Both the position numbers and the translations under genes were made by a program. From assembly GCA_000953695.1 (NCBI GenBank), contig LN554846.1, positions 248,001 to 312,000 of the forward strand: a stretch of 64,000 nt of DNA. The letters are read 5' to 3'. Shown piece after piece: positions 18,018 to 27,386 of the stretch. Source of the DNA: Aliivibrio wodanis. GTDB lineage: Bacteria; Pseudomonadota; Gammaproteobacteria; Enterobacterales; Vibrionaceae. The number at the start of each line of letters is the position of its first letter. The first letter of the stretch is position 1. The notes beneath the pieces were generated by a model. It was not told where the DNA came from. It made no database searches and saw nothing but the letters and a program-made list of their open reading frames with translations.

Positions 18018-19184
18018 ATGAAAATTGCCATTGCTGGAACTGGTTATGTTGGCTTATCAAATGCGGTATTACTTGCACAGCATAATGAAGTGATAGCCGT
18101 TGATATCATGGCTGAAAAGGTGGCTTTAATTAATAAGAAACAGTCACCGATCTCAGACGTTGAAATTGAAGATTTTCTTGCCAATAAAGAATTAAACCTT
18201 ACTGCAACGTTGGATAAAGAGTCAGCGTATAAAAATGCTGAATATGTAGTTATCGCCACCCCGACCGATTACGACCCAGTAACTAATTACTTTAATACTG
18301 GTTCGGTTGAAGCGGTAATAAAAGACGTTATGGCAATTAACCCTGACGCAATCATGGTAATTAAATCAACCGTTCCTGTTGGGTATACTGAACGTATTAA
18401 GCAAGAATTAGGCTGTGACAATATTCTGTTTTCACCTGAGTTTTTACGTGAAGGCCGTGCACTATTTGATAATTTACATCCTTCTCGAATTATTGTGGGT
18501 GAGCAATCTGAGCGTGCAGAGGTGTTTGCTAACTTGTTAGTACAGGGTGCTATCAAAGAAGATATTGATGTTTTACTAACAAATTCAACGGAAGCTGAAG
18601 CGGTTAAGTTATTTTCTAATACTTATCTTGCAATGCGTGTTGCCTATTTTAATGAACTGGACTCTTATGCTGAAGCGCATGGCTTAGATGCTCGTCAAAT
18701 AATTGAAGGTGTTGGTTTAGACCCTCGTATTGGCAATCACTATAATAATCCATCGTTTGGTTATGGCGGTTATTGTTTACCAAAAGACACTAAGCAGCTA
18801 TTAGCTAATTATCAAGAAGTGCCAAATAATATTATTGGTGCGATTGTAGATGCTAACCGGACTCGTAAAGATTTTGTTGCTGAAGCGATTATGAAGCGTG
18901 AGCCTAAAGTAGTAGGCATTTATCGTTTAATTATGAAAGCAGGGTCGGATAATTTCCGTGCCTCTTCAATTCAAGGCATTATGAAGCGTTTAAAAGCCAA
19001 AGGGATTGAAGTGGTGGTCTATGAGCCAGTGTTAAAAGAAGCTGACTTCTTTAACTCTCGTGTGATGACTGATTTGAATGAATTTAAACAACTTTCAGAT
19101 GTGATTGTCTCGAACCGTATGATGGAAGAGTTAGCTGACGTCGAGGGTAAAGTGTATACCCGAGATCTGTTCGGTAGTGATTAA
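18018..19184 (+). CDS. ugd: UDP-glucose 6-dehydrogenase
   Basis: Oxidises UDP-glucose to UDP-glucuronate with two NAD+, feeding capsule, LPS or exopolysaccharide synthesis. The Rossmann start is [27 protein letters not shown] and the catalytic-cysteine block [14 protein letters not shown] near residue 250 are present. At 388 residues it is the short Ugd form. AGGA precedes the ATG by about eight bases. The 230 bases upstream are repeat-rich. A hairpin follows the stop. Together with wecA and the glycan cluster it suggests a uronic-acid-containing surface polymer, which is inference. Confidence 0.93.
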   Translation: MKIAIAGTGYVGLSNAVLLAQHNEVIAVDIMAEKVALINKKQSPISDVEIEDFLANKELNLTATLDKESAYKNAEYVVIATPTDYDPVTNYFNTGSVEAVIKDVMAINPDAIMVIKSTVPVGYTERIKQELGCDNILFSPEFLREGRALFDNLHPSRIIVGEQSERAEVFANLLVQGAIKEDIDVLLTNSTEAEAVKLFSNTYLAMRVAYFNELDSYAEAHGLDARQIIEGVGLDPRIGNHYNNPSFGYGGYCLPKDTKQLLANYQEVPNNIIGAIVDANRTRKDFVAEAIMKREPKVVGIYRLIMKAGSDNFRASSIQGIMKRLKAKGIEVVVYEPVLKEADFFNSRVMTDLNEFKQLSDVIVSNRMMEELADVEGKVYTRDLFGSD

Positions 19185-19212
19185 AAGCGGAATTAAGACT
19201 GCTTTACTTATA

Positions 19213-19257
19213 GATTCAGGTGAGGAATACAGTACCTACGGTATTCCTCACTGAATT
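19213..19257 (+). terminator. Terminator between ugd and the symporter gene
   Basis: TTCAGGTGAGGAATAC and GTATTCCTCACTGAA form a long stem with one bulge, followed by TTTT. It serves convergent transcripts. Confidence 0.75.
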
Positions 19258-19294
19258 TTAGCTTTTATTATTTAACTTGATGGTGCTTTAAGTA

Positions 19295-20998
19295 TTAATG
19301 GTCGTGAGCTTCACCTGCTCCTTTAGGGTAACGAATAGACTCAACCAGATCTTGAACATCTTTTGGTACTTCTGCGGTTACTTTATTTACTACAATCGAC
19401 ACTATGAAGTTCACACACATACCTAGCGTACCGATCCCTTCTGGGCTGATACCAAACCACCAGTTGTCAGGTGTGCTTGCAGCAGGATTAATGAACTTAA
19501 AGTAAACGATGTAAGCCGTAGTAAAGGTAACACCGGCGACCATACCTGCAATCGCGCCTTCCTTATTCATCTTCTTATAGAAAATACCTAAGATAATAGC
19601 AGGGAAGAAAGAGGCCGCAGCCAAGCCGAACGAGAAGGCGACCACCTCTGCAACAAAGCCTGGTGGATTTATTCCTAAGTAGCCAGCACCAACGATGGCA
19701 ACGATGGCGGCAAGGCGGGCAGCGAGTAACTCTTGTTTATCGGTCATGTTTGGCTTAAAGCCTTTTTTCAATAAATCATGAGAGATAGAAGTCGAGATTA
19801 CCAGTAATAAGCCTGCAGCCGTTGATAATGCAGCAGCTAAGCCACCGGCAGCCAACAAGGCAACAACCCAGTTTGGTAAGTTTGCTAGTTCAGGTGATGC
19901 TAGAACGATAATATCTCGGTTGATGTCCATTTCATTACGCTCATCACCAGAGTAGAACATTTTACCATCGCCATTTTTATCTTCCCAACCAACTAGACCC
20001 GTGTCTTCCCAGTTTTTATACCAACTCGGAGCATCCGCAGCGGCAACACCTTGGTTATCGGTTCCATTAATGGTTTCAATCATATTTACACGAGCAAACG
20101 CGGCAACCGCAGGTGCTGTGGTGTATAGGAATGAAATAAACAGTAATGCCCAACCCGCAGAGATGCGTGCATCTTTAACACGAGGTACAGTGAAAAAACG
20201 AATAATTACATGAGGAAGACCCGCAGTACCTACCATTAGTGCAGCACAGATAAAGAATACGTCAACCATGCTCTTAGAGCCGTCGGTATAAGGTGTAAAC
20301 CCTAGCTCAGTAGTCAAGCCATCGAGTTTATCCAGTAGGTATACCTCTGAACCGGTAACTGTAGAGCCCATACCAACTTGAGGGAATACATTACCCGTCA
20401 TCATGATTGAGGTGAAAACAGCAGGAACAAGGAAGGCGAAAATGAGAACACAGAATTGAGCAACCTGCGTATAAGTGATGCCTTTCATGCCGCCTAATAC
20501 CGCATAGAAAAATACGATCCCCATACCAATGATGATGCCGATGTTAATGTCAACTTCTAGGAATCGAGAGAACACAACACCAACCCCACGCATTTGCCCT
20601 GCCACATAAGTGAAAGAGACAAAGATGGCACAGAACACAGCAACCATACGAGCGGTGCGTGAGTAGTAACGCTCACCGATAAAGTCGGGCACAGTGAACT
20701 TACCAAATTTACGCAGGTAAGGGGCAAGACAAAGTGCTAATAATACATAGCCGCCAGTCCAACCCATTAGATATACAGCGCCATCATAACCAACAAAGGA
20801 AATGATACCCGCCATTGAAATAAATGACGCTGCCGACATCCAGTCAGCGGCGGTTGCCATGCCGTTGGCTATTGGGTGAACCCCACCACCTGCAACATAG
20901 AATTCACTGGTTGATCCAGCGCGAGCCCATATCGCAATACCGATATAAAGGCTGAAAGTGATACCTACTAATATAAACGTCCAAGTTTGGATATCCAT
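19295..20998 (-). CDS. Sodium:solute symporter, large subunit (ActP-like, VC_2705 type)
   Basis: Inner-membrane SSS-family symporter with about 13 membrane segments; WMSAASFISMAGIISFVGYDG and AAALSTAAGLLLVISTSISHDLL match the acetate-permease ActP branch. A soluble loop near residues 300-350 (KNWEDTGLVGWEDKNGDGKMFYSGDE) is rich in acidic residues. The small DUF4212 protein encoded ten bases upstream is its usual partner, so the two are read as a two-subunit symporter. Acetate or another short carboxylate is the likely substrate. The nearby CrbR-like regulator fits acetate control. Confidence 0.88.
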   Translation of the reverse strand: MDIQTWTFILVGITFSLYIGIAIWARAGSTSEFYVAGGGVHPIANGMATAADWMSAASFISMAGIISFVGYDGAVYLMGWTGGYVLLALCLAPYLRKFGKFTVPDFIGERYYSRTARMVAVFCAIFVSFTYVAGQMRGVGVVFSRFLEVDINIGIIIGMGIVFFYAVLGGMKGITYTQVAQFCVLIFAFLVPAVFTSIMMTGNVFPQVGMGSTVTGSEVYLLDKLDGLTTELGFTPYTDGSKSMVDVFFICAALMVGTAGLPHVIIRFFTVPRVKDARISAGWALLFISFLYTTAPAVAAFARVNMIETINGTDNQGVAAADAPSWYKNWEDTGLVGWEDKNGDGKMFYSGDERNEMDINRDIIVLASPELANLPNWVVALLAAGGLAAALSTAAGLLLVISTSISHDLLKKGFKPNMTDKQELLAARLAAIVAIVGAGYLGINPPGFVAEVVAFSFGLAAASFFPAIILGIFYKKMNKEGAIAGMVAGVTFTTAYIVYFKFINPAASTPDNWWFGISPEGIGTLGMCVNFIVSIVVNKVTAEVPKDVQDLVESIRYPKGAGEAHDH

Positions 20999-21008
20999 GC
21001 TAATTCCT

Positions 21009-21275
21009 CTAGTCTTCTTGTACGTTGTATTTTTTATCTAGTGCGTTCATGCGAGCCACATAGATAAAGATCAGGGCAACAAAGGTATAAATTGAACCTT
21101 GTTGTGCAAACCAGAAGCCTAATTTAAAGCCACCAATTTGAATCGTATCCAGAGCATCTACAAATAAAATGCCTGCGCCAAATGAGACGGCGAACCAGAC
21201 GAAGAGTAGCCCTCCCATTATTCCTAGATTTTCCTTCCAATAGGCTTGTGCTTGTTCTTTTGTTTCGAACGCCAT
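21009..21275 (-). CDS. Sodium/substrate symporter small subunit (DUF4212)
   Basis: An 88-residue membrane protein with two hydrophobic segments (GGLLFVWFAVSFGAGILFV and FWFAQQGSIYTFVALIFIYV) and a family-typical start MAFETKEQAQAYWKENL. DUF4212 proteins are encoded next to ActP-like symporters. ATG at 21275 is preceded by GGAGCC; the frame is open 25 codons further but that part is unlike the family. It lies ten bases from the large subunit gene and is certainly co-transcribed with it. Confidence 0.88.
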   Translation of the reverse strand: MAFETKEQAQAYWKENLGIMGGLLFVWFAVSFGAGILFVDALDTIQIGGFKLGFWFAQQGSIYTFVALIFIYVARMNALDKKYNVQED

Positions 21276-21370
21276 AGCCGGCTCCTTTTTGATGTTAATA
21301 GAATGTAACCAAAAAGAGATTAGCAGTGAGTGAATAAGAAAACAGTGCAACTTTAGTCGAGCAGATAAAG

Positions 21371-21397
21371 AAAAACGCCCAAAATATGAGCGTTTTA
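21371..21397 (-). terminator. Terminator after marC-type gene
   Basis: On the minus strand AAAACGC, loop TCATATTTTGG and GCGTTTTT, then CTTT. Seven-bp stem; it separates the MarC gene from the symporter operon. Confidence 0.65.
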
Positions 21398-21470
21398 TGT
21401 GAGGTATGTAGGAAATTTATTATGTTGAGTTTATGTTAATTAATACCAAGGTCTAAGGCGTTATAAATCA

Positions 21471-22094
21471 TTAAAAGTAGAAATCTTTAATACCCATAAG
21501 AAGATTATTTACTGCCACCGCTGCTAAAATCAATCCCATTACGCGACTAATTATTGCAGCACCAACGTTGCCAATAATTTTATGAATAAAGGTCGCACCA
21601 AGTAATAAACATAAGGTAATGACCAAAACTACAATCATTACCGCGGCAGTAATTGATTGATCTATAAAAGAATAGCGAGAGTTATCCGTTAGCATAACGA
21701 TGGCCATCATTGCGCCAGGCGAAGCTATTGATGGAATAGCTAAAGGATAAACGGCTAAATCAGCCAGATCAGAGTGGCTAATATCTTCACTCATTTTCTG
21801 CTCTTGATCTGGCTTGCTTTCACCAAAAATCATTGTTAGTGCAAAAATTAATAGTACTAATCCACCGGCAACTTGAAAGGCAGGTAGAGGAATTTGCATT
21901 GCTTCTAAGAGAAGTTGGCCAATAATAAGAAAAAATAGCAGTACAGAAGTCGCAATTGCAACAGCTTTAAGAGCCACTACTTTACGTTGCTTAGCGGTTA
22001 GATGTTGGGTTTGTGAAAGATAGACAGGCACAGATCCGATAGGATCGATAACTGCCCAAAGAACAACGAATTGAGTAATGAGGATACTTATCAT
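21471..22094 (-). CDS. MarC/UPF0056 family inner-membrane protein
   Basis: A 207-residue protein with six predicted membrane spans of the MarC (NAAT) family: VLWAVIDPIGSVPVYLSQTQ, AIPSIASPGAMMAIVMLT and the C-terminal VGAAIISRVMGLILAAVAVNNLLMGI. The function is unsettled; a drug-resistance role first proposed for E. coli MarC was not upheld, and some homologues are linked to amino-acid transport. A hairpin with a T-run on the minus strand at 21371-21397 separates it from the symporter genes. No close operon partner. Confidence 0.85.
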   Translation of the reverse strand: MISILITQFVVLWAVIDPIGSVPVYLSQTQHLTAKQRKVVALKAVAIATSVLLFFLIIGQLLLEAMQIPLPAFQVAGGLVLLIFALTMIFGESKPDQEQKMSEDISHSDLADLAVYPLAIPSIASPGAMMAIVMLTDNSRYSFIDQSITAAVMIVVLVITLCLLLGATFIHKIIGNVGAAIISRVMGLILAAVAVNNLLMGIKDFYF

Positions 22095-22183
22095 GGGCTC
22101 TCCCAGAGGTTAGGTTACGCAGAGGGATTAAAATATGAGTAGGTAACCTAACTTATTTTAACGGCTAGAGTGTTATATCAAGG

Positions 22184-22813
22184 TTAACTTTCTGTTTGTT
22201 GTAGCAAAATAACCGCTTGAGTACGATTTTTAACACCTAGTTTCCTAAATATTGCAGTCATATGTGCTTTTATAGTGGCTTCTGATACTTCTAAATCATA
22301 AGCGATTTGTTTATTGAGCAAGCCATCAGACAGCATACCAAGCACTTTATATTGCTGAGGAGTAAGGCTCGTTATTTTAGTCGCGAGATCATCGCACGCG
22401 GCTGAGTTCTTAATTGAGCCTTCTGGGAAGTAAGAGTCACCATCCAAAATTTGATTGAGGGCAGAAATAAGAGATTTCATATCGCTTGATTTAGGAATAA
22501 AACCGAATGCACCATGACTTTTTACTTGAGAGACAATGCTAGCTTCTTCACTGGCTGAGACCACCACAATCGGTAAATCAGGATATTGGGATCGTAAATG
22601 AATTAATCCTGACATGCCGTTACTGCCGGGCATTTTTAAATCCAATAGCAGTAAATCTGGATCGGGCTCTTTTTCTAATACAGTAAGTAATGCATCAAGA
22701 GAGTCGGCTTCGAGTAGGTTTGCGCCACTAAGTGCCATATGAATGGATTGAAAAAGTGCATTGCGAAATAAAGGATGATCATCCGCGATAATAATGGTGT
22801 AGTTGTCGTCCAT
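22184..22813 (-). CDS. crbR: LuxR/NarL-type response regulator, CrbR-like
   Basis: A two-component output protein: receiver with acidic pair D11-D12 and phospho-acceptor D58 (LLLLDLKMPG), then a C-terminal LuxR-type helix-turn-helix (LTPQQYKVLGMLSDGLLNKQIAYDLEVSEATIKAHMTAIFRKL, split over about residues 150-195). A GAGGAA lies 10 bases before ATG 22813; an in-frame ATG six codons earlier is also possible. Being near the ActP-like symporter matches Vibrio cholerae, where the CrbS/CrbR pair controls acetyl-CoA synthetase. The name rests on that context and should be read as probable. No kinase gene is in the window. Confidence 0.72.
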   Translation of the reverse strand: MDDNYTIIIADDHPLFRNALFQSIHMALSGANLLEADSLDALLTVLEKEPDPDLLLLDLKMPGSNGMSGLIHLRSQYPDLPIVVVSASEEASIVSQVKSHGAFGFIPKSSDMKSLISALNQILDGDSYFPEGSIKNSAACDDLATKITSLTPQQYKVLGMLSDGLLNKQIAYDLEVSEATIKAHMTAIFRKLGVKNRTQAVILLQQTES

Positions 22814-22990
22814 GGCTACAATATTCCTCATAAGTTATAAAATAAAATTAACACCTTACGTCCTCCTGAGCAATTTTTAGACGCTAAAGTCTGCGCTGCC
22901 TCTCTAACTCACTTCTTGTTTTCGATAAAACAGAACTGATCCCGAGATCTTATTATTTAAAACGAATTAATTTCCAGCTCTAGACAATTA

Positions 22991-23025
22991 AACGAAACGA
23001 AACTAAACTTCTTTCAAATCGAAAC
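22991..23025 (+). promoter_or_regulatory. Direct repeats upstream of the DeoR gene, candidate operator
   Basis: CGAAAC occurs at 22993-22998, continues as GAAAC at 22999-23003 and TAAAC at 23004-23008, and returns as CGAAAC at 23020-23025, 15 bases before the regulator's ATG. DeoR-family proteins often bind reiterated (C)GAAA(C) units, so this may be an autoregulatory site. Only the repeats are seen; binding is inference. Confidence 0.4.
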
Positions 23026-23039
23026 TTATTGAGTTTTTT

Positions 23040-23804
23040 ATGTCGAAGAGAAACACCAAACAACGCCGTCATATGATCCTATCTTTATTAATAGAGAAGG
23101 GTGAAATTACTGTTGAAGAGCTTTCCGAACTCTTTGATATCTCAGAAGTGACTATTCGTAAGGATCTAACAGAGTTAGAGAAGAATGGCTTACTAATGCG
23201 TAAATATGGTGGGGCGGTATTAATGCCTTCGAATATTATTCAAGAAGATACCAGTGAAGAAGTTTCGAATCGAAAGTTACCTCTGGCCATTTCAGCGGTT
23301 GAACTGATTAAAGATCATAACCGGATCATTATTGATAGTGGCAGCACAACAGCGGCATTAATTAATCAATTATCGAAACGAAATGGCTTAGTAGTGATGA
23401 CAAATTCATTGCCAGTCGCCAACGCATTGCAAGAGATTGAAAATGAGCCAACGTTATTAATGACAGGTGGAACATGGGACAGTCATTCTGACTCATTTCA
23501 AGGCCAAGTGGCAGAATCCGTATTACGATCCTATGATTTTGATCAGCTGTTCATTGGTGCTGATGGGATTGATTTGGAACGCGGAACAACCACATTTAAT
23601 GAATTAGTGGGTTTAAGTCGCGTGATGTCTGAAGTGGCTCGTGAAGTGATTTTAATGGTGGAGTCAGAAAAAATTGGCCGAAAAATCCCTAACGTTGAAT
23701 TGCCATGGGATAGCATTGATGTACTGATCACCAATAATGATTTAAGCGAAGAGCATCAGAAAAAAATTGAGTCACATAACGTACGAGTCATTAGAGCTCA
23801 GTGA
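23040..23804 (+). CDS. DeoR/GlpR-family transcriptional regulator next to glmS
   Basis: A 254-residue repressor with an N-terminal DeoR winged helix (RRHMILSLLIEKGEITVEEL... EVTIRKDLTELEKNGLLMRKYGGAV) and a sugar-phosphate-binding DeoR_C domain (IIDSGSTTAALI, MTGGTWDSHSDSFQG, FIGADGIDLERGTTTFNE). It reads toward glmS, 120 bases away, so glucosamine-6-phosphate or a related amino-sugar phosphate is the inferred effector and glmS the inferred target. The ribosome-binding site is weak (GAG seven bases upstream). Confidence 0.88.
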   Translation: MSKRNTKQRRHMILSLLIEKGEITVEELSELFDISEVTIRKDLTELEKNGLLMRKYGGAVLMPSNIIQEDTSEEVSNRKLPLAISAVELIKDHNRIIIDSGSTTAALINQLSKRNGLVVMTNSLPVANALQEIENEPTLLMTGGTWDSHSDSFQGQVAESVLRSYDFDQLFIGADGIDLERGTTTFNELVGLSRVMSEVAREVILMVESEKIGRKIPNVELPWDSIDVLITNNDLSEEHQKKIESHNVRVIRAQ

Positions 23805-23924
23805 TTTAATTCCTCAATAAAGAATATTAATAATGGGCTTTTTGTTGCCAGCTCATTATCTAGACCAATCGCATTAGAATGATTGGTATAACTGAATTTA
23901 AAAATATAATAATGGAGTACTGCC

Positions 23925-25757
23925 ATGTGTGGAATCGTAGGTGCTGTTGCACAAAGAGACGTTGCTGAAATTTTAGTGGAAGGGTTACGCCGTTTAGAAT
24001 ATCGCGGCTACGACTCAGCGGGGGTTGCCGTGGTTGATGCTGATGGTAACTACACACGCTTACGTCGTTTGGGTAAAGTAAAAGAACTAGCGAATGCGGT
24101 GGAAGAGTCACACGTAGTCGGTGGTACTGGTATTGCCCATACTCGTTGGGCAACCCATGGTGAACCTTCTGAAATTAATGCGCATCCTCATGTCTCTGGC
24201 GATATTACTATTGTTCACAATGGCATTATTGAAAACCACGAATCACTACGTGCGCTATTAAAAGAACGTGGCTATGTATTTGAATCTCAAACGGATACTG
24301 AGGTTATCGCACACTTAGTTGAGTGGGAATTACGTACTTCTAATTCATTAATTGAAGCGGTACAAAAAACAGCGACTCAACTTGATGGCGCGTATGGCAC
24401 AGTAGCAATGGATCGTCGTGATCCTGAGCGTTTAGTTGTTGCTCGTTCTGGTAGCCCAATTGTGATTGGTCGTGGTGTCGGTGAAAACTTTTTAGCATCA
24501 GATCAACTGGCGTTATTAAATGTAACTCGTCGCTTTATGTACCTTGAAGAAGGGGATGTGGCTGAAATTACTCGTCGTGATGTTCGTGTATTTGATGCGT
24601 GTGGCGAGCAAGTTGAGCGTGAAGTAACAGAATCAAACGCAGAACATGATGCCGGTGACAAAGGGCAATACCGTCACTTTATGCAAAAAGAAGTATTTGA
24701 GCAGCCAACAGCACTAATCAACACAATGGAAGGCCGTATTACCAACGACTCTGTTGTCACTGAAAGTATTGGTGTTAATGCGGTTGAGATCCTAAACAAA
24801 GTAGAACACGTGCAAATCATTGCGTGTGGTACTTCTTATAATGCAGGCATGACGGCTCGTTATTGGTTTGAATCATTAGCAGGCGTGAGTTGTGATGTCG
24901 AAATTGCCTCTGAATTCCGTTACCGTAAGTTTGTGACTCGTCCAAACAGTTTGTTGATTACCTTATCGCAATCAGGTGAAACGGCTGATACGTTAGCAGC
25001 ACTTCGTTTAGCGAAAGAAAGTGGTTACATGGGTGCAATGACGGTATGTAACGTGGCAGGATCATCATTGGTTCGTGAATCTGATTTTGCCTTTATGACG
25101 CGTGCAGGAACAGAGATTGGTGTGGCATCAACCAAAGCCTTTACCACTCAACTGGCTGCGTTACTGATGTTAGTGACGGCACTTGGTAAGCAACAAAATC
25201 GCATCTCAAAAGAGAAAGAAAAAGAGATTGTTGAAGCCTTGCATGCACTGCCAAATGAAATTGAAAAAGCATTATCGTTTGATAAAGAAATTGAAGCCTT
25301 AGCACCTGACTTTGCAGACAAGCAACACACGCTGTTTTTAGGTCGTGGTGAGTTTTATCCAATCGCGGTTGAGGCCTCTTTAAAGCTGAAAGAAATTTCT
25401 TATATTCATGCTGAAGCGTATGCGGCAGGTGAACTAAAACATGGGCCATTAGCGTTAATTGATGCCGATATGCCAGTGGTTGTGGTTGCACCAACCAATG
25501 ATTTATTAGAAAAACTAAAATCAAATGTAGAAGAAGTGCGTGCTCGTGGTGGCTTACTGTATGTGTTTGCTGATGAACAAGCAGGTTTTGAAGCAGATGA
25601 AAGCATGAAGATTATCACCATGCCGCATGTGAGTGATATTACCGCCCCAATTTATTACACCATCCCAATGCAGTTATTGGCCTACCATGTTGCTTTAATT
25701 AAAGGGACAGATGTCGATCAGCCGCGTAACTTGGCAAAAGCGGTAACGGTTGAGTAG
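23925..25757 (+). CDS. glmS: Glutamine--fructose-6-phosphate aminotransferase
   Basis: Makes glucosamine-6-phosphate from fructose-6-phosphate and glutamine, the first step to UDP-GlcNAc. Cys2 (MCGIVGAV) is the glutaminase nucleophile; [10 protein letters not shown] and HNGIIENHE follow. Two SIS domains bind the sugar phosphate ([45 protein letters not shown]), ending in [13 protein letters not shown]. Length 610 is standard. GGAG lies seven bases before the ATG. No glmS ribozyme-like leader is apparent, as expected in gammaproteobacteria. A terminator lies at 25802-25838. Confidence 0.98.
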   Translation: MCGIVGAVAQRDVAEILVEGLRRLEYRGYDSAGVAVVDADGNYTRLRRLGKVKELANAVEESHVVGGTGIAHTRWATHGEPSEINAHPHVSGDITIVHNGIIENHESLRALLKERGYVFESQTDTEVIAHLVEWELRTSNSLIEAVQKTATQLDGAYGTVAMDRRDPERLVVARSGSPIVIGRGVGENFLASDQLALLNVTRRFMYLEEGDVAEITRRDVRVFDACGEQVEREVTESNAEHDAGDKGQYRHFMQKEVFEQPTALINTMEGRITNDSVVTESIGVNAVEILNKVEHVQIIACGTSYNAGMTARYWFESLAGVSCDVEIASEFRYRKFVTRPNSLLITLSQSGETADTLAALRLAKESGYMGAMTVCNVAGSSLVRESDFAFMTRAGTEIGVASTKAFTTQLAALLMLVTALGKQQNRISKEKEKEIVEALHALPNEIEKALSFDKEIEALAPDFADKQHTLFLGRGEFYPIAVEASLKLKEISYIHAEAYAAGELKHGPLALIDADMPVVVVAPTNDLLEKLKSNVEEVRARGGLLYVFADEQAGFEADESMKIITMPHVSDITAPIYYTIPMQLLAYHVALIKGTDVDQPRNLAKAVTVE

Positions 25758-25801
25758 AGTTTATTTAGTTGAATTGATTGCATTGGTATAAACAGAATTA
25801 G

Positions 25802-25838
25802 AATGGCGATATTCATTATGGGTATCGCCATTTTTATT
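25802..25838 (+). terminator. Bidirectional terminator after glmS
   Basis: AATGGCGATA and TATCGCCATT pair around an 11-base loop, then TTTATTT. Confidence 0.8.
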
Positions 25839-25851
25839 TAATTATTGGTCT

Positions 25852-26850
25852 TTAGGAGTTTCTTTTTTTAGTTTTTTCTTCGTACATCAATTCATCTGCT
25901 TGAGATAAAAGATCTTCAAGACAAATCGTGGCGCTATGAGGTTGAATGAGTTGGCCAATACTTAGAGAGGTCAAAGAGAGCTCATTATTATCTTTGATGA
26001 TTGTTTTGTAGTTTTCTTGAATATTATTCGAAAGCGCGAAGAACTCTTTTTTCCTATCGTGATCCAAAAGAGAAAAGGCTACAAATTCATCCCCTCCAAT
26101 GCGCGCGATTAAGTCGGACTCTTTTAATGACAGTTTTAATGCTTTTACTAGGCTAAGAATGCATTCATCTCCCGCTGCATGGCTAAAAGTATCATTAACT
26201 ATTTTTAAATTATCAATATCTATATAAAAAATACCAATTGAGCACTGCTTTCTTTTCGCTTCTTGAAGTTTCTGCTCGGCTAATACCTCTAGTCCTCGTC
26301 GGTTTAATAATCCAGTCATTGAATTAGTTATCGACATTTGTCGGTGTATTTCCATGTCATAAGCCATTTGAAGATCAGCAGTGATTAACCTAGATAGCTG
26401 GGTTAAAAGCTTGGTGAGGCTGGATTTATAATTGGTTGGGGCAGTGTCGATAGCACAGATGGTGCCAAATACAAGGTCATTGCCTGGCCAGAAAATAGGA
26501 ACACCACAGTAAGAGCGAACAGGACCTTTTACAACAGGAGGCGAGTTTTTCCATTGTTCGCTCTCCAGTGCGTTTGGGATATATAACTGCTGTTTATTGT
26601 CGACAATAGCACGGCAAAAACTTTGGCTTTCGTAAGACCATTCATCATTTAATGAGAGGAAGTTATTTTCATTGCAACTGGTGACGAAAACACTGAAAGT
26701 TTGATCATTAAATTTAACGATAGTGCTGCTATCAGCGTCAAAAATGTCAGTAATGAGATCAACCAATTCTTGCCATTTATTAAGGTCAATAAGAGCCTCA
26801 TTAAATTGTGATAAGCAAAATTTGTTTAATTCCATCATTTCGTTCTCCAT
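25852..26850 (-). CDS. GAF-GGDEF diguanylate cyclase
   Basis: Predicted to make cyclic di-GMP from GTP in response to a ligand bound by its GAF domain. Residues about 20-165 are GAF-like (SYCGVPIFWPGNDLVFGTICAID), and the GGDEF domain begins near 170 (DSMTGLLNRRG-type start, here SMTGLLNRRG) with an intact RIGGDEF at about 250-256. The inhibitory I-site position reads KESD instead of RxxD, so product inhibition may be weak. No membrane segment. Start ATG 26850 or one of the next Mets (MENEMMELNKF). It is a single gene convergent with glmS. Confidence 0.88.
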   Translation of the reverse strand: MENEMMELNKFCLSQFNEALIDLNKWQELVDLITDIFDADSSTIVKFNDQTFSVFVTSCNENNFLSLNDEWSYESQSFCRAIVDNKQQLYIPNALESEQWKNSPPVVKGPVRSYCGVPIFWPGNDLVFGTICAIDTAPTNYKSSLTKLLTQLSRLITADLQMAYDMEIHRQMSITNSMTGLLNRRGLEVLAEQKLQEAKRKQCSIGIFYIDIDNLKIVNDTFSHAAGDECILSLVKALKLSLKESDLIARIGGDEFVAFSLLDHDRKKEFFALSNNIQENYKTIIKDNNELSLTSLSIGQLIQPHSATICLEDLLSQADELMYEEKTKKRNS

Positions 26851-26998
26851 ACTATTTATCTCACTATCTTATGAGTATAAATTAAATTAGTGTTTTTATT
26901 TGAATTTAGTTTTGTGAAATAAGAAGGATCACTCAGTATGAATCTTTTGTGACAGGTTGTCTTTTAGTCTTGATCTTTCTATCTCTCAGTTTAATATA

Positions 26999-27020
26999 TA
27001 TGGAAATGCGCATATCCATA
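26999..27020 (+). promoter_or_regulatory. Inverted repeat upstream of arsR, candidate ArsR operator
   Basis: TATGGA at 26999-27004 and TCCATA at 27015-27020 form an imperfect palindrome ending 14 bases before arsR. Its position would block transcription of arsR and the downstream arsenate genes, as in other ArsR autoregulated operons. The match to a specific ArsR consensus was not tested. Confidence 0.45.
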
Positions 27021-27033
27021 CTTAAGGCTTTTT

Positions 27034-27363
27034 ATGTTACCTCATCAATTTTTTAAACTGCTTTCAGATGAAACGCGCATGCGCTGTTTGTTGCTTATCG
27101 CTCGTGAAAGCCGTTTATGTGTAAATCAACTGACAGAAGCATTAGATGAAAGCCAACCGAAGATCTCACGTCATTTAGCTTTGCTACGTCAATCAGGTGT
27201 ATTGGTTGATACGCGTGAAGGTCAGTGGGTGTATTACCAAATCAGTACCGAATTACCAGGCTGGTTAAACAAAATTATAGAGGGTTTGAAGCAATCGAAT
27301 TGTTTGCAAACTCAATACAAAAAAGACACCGATAAATTAAACGCAATGAAAGCGTGTTGCTAA
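27034..27363 (+). CDS. arsR: ArsR/SmtB-family arsenic-responsive repressor
   Basis: A 109-residue winged-helix repressor: [21 protein letters not shown], recognition helix [19 protein letters not shown] and wing [12 protein letters not shown]. It lacks the ELCVCDLC metal site of E. coli ArsR (here SRLCVNQL), but carries Cys90 and a terminal Cys108-Cys109. This recalls ArsRs that bind As(III) through C-terminal cysteines. AAGG lies six bases before ATG. It heads an operon with the ArsJ-type GAPDH, a phosphatase and arsJ. Confidence 0.88.
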   Translation: MLPHQFFKLLSDETRMRCLLLIARESRLCVNQLTEALDESQPKISRHLALLRQSGVLVDTREGQWVYYQISTELPGWLNKIIEGLKQSNCLQTQYKKDTDKLNAMKACC

Positions 27364-27386
27364 CTTCATTTAGGGAAAAGAAGACG

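Noticed and set aside
23805-23924. glmS ribozyme/riboswitch
   Set aside because: The leader is about 120 bases without the ribozyme pseudoknot pattern, and this class is typical of Gram-positive bacteria.
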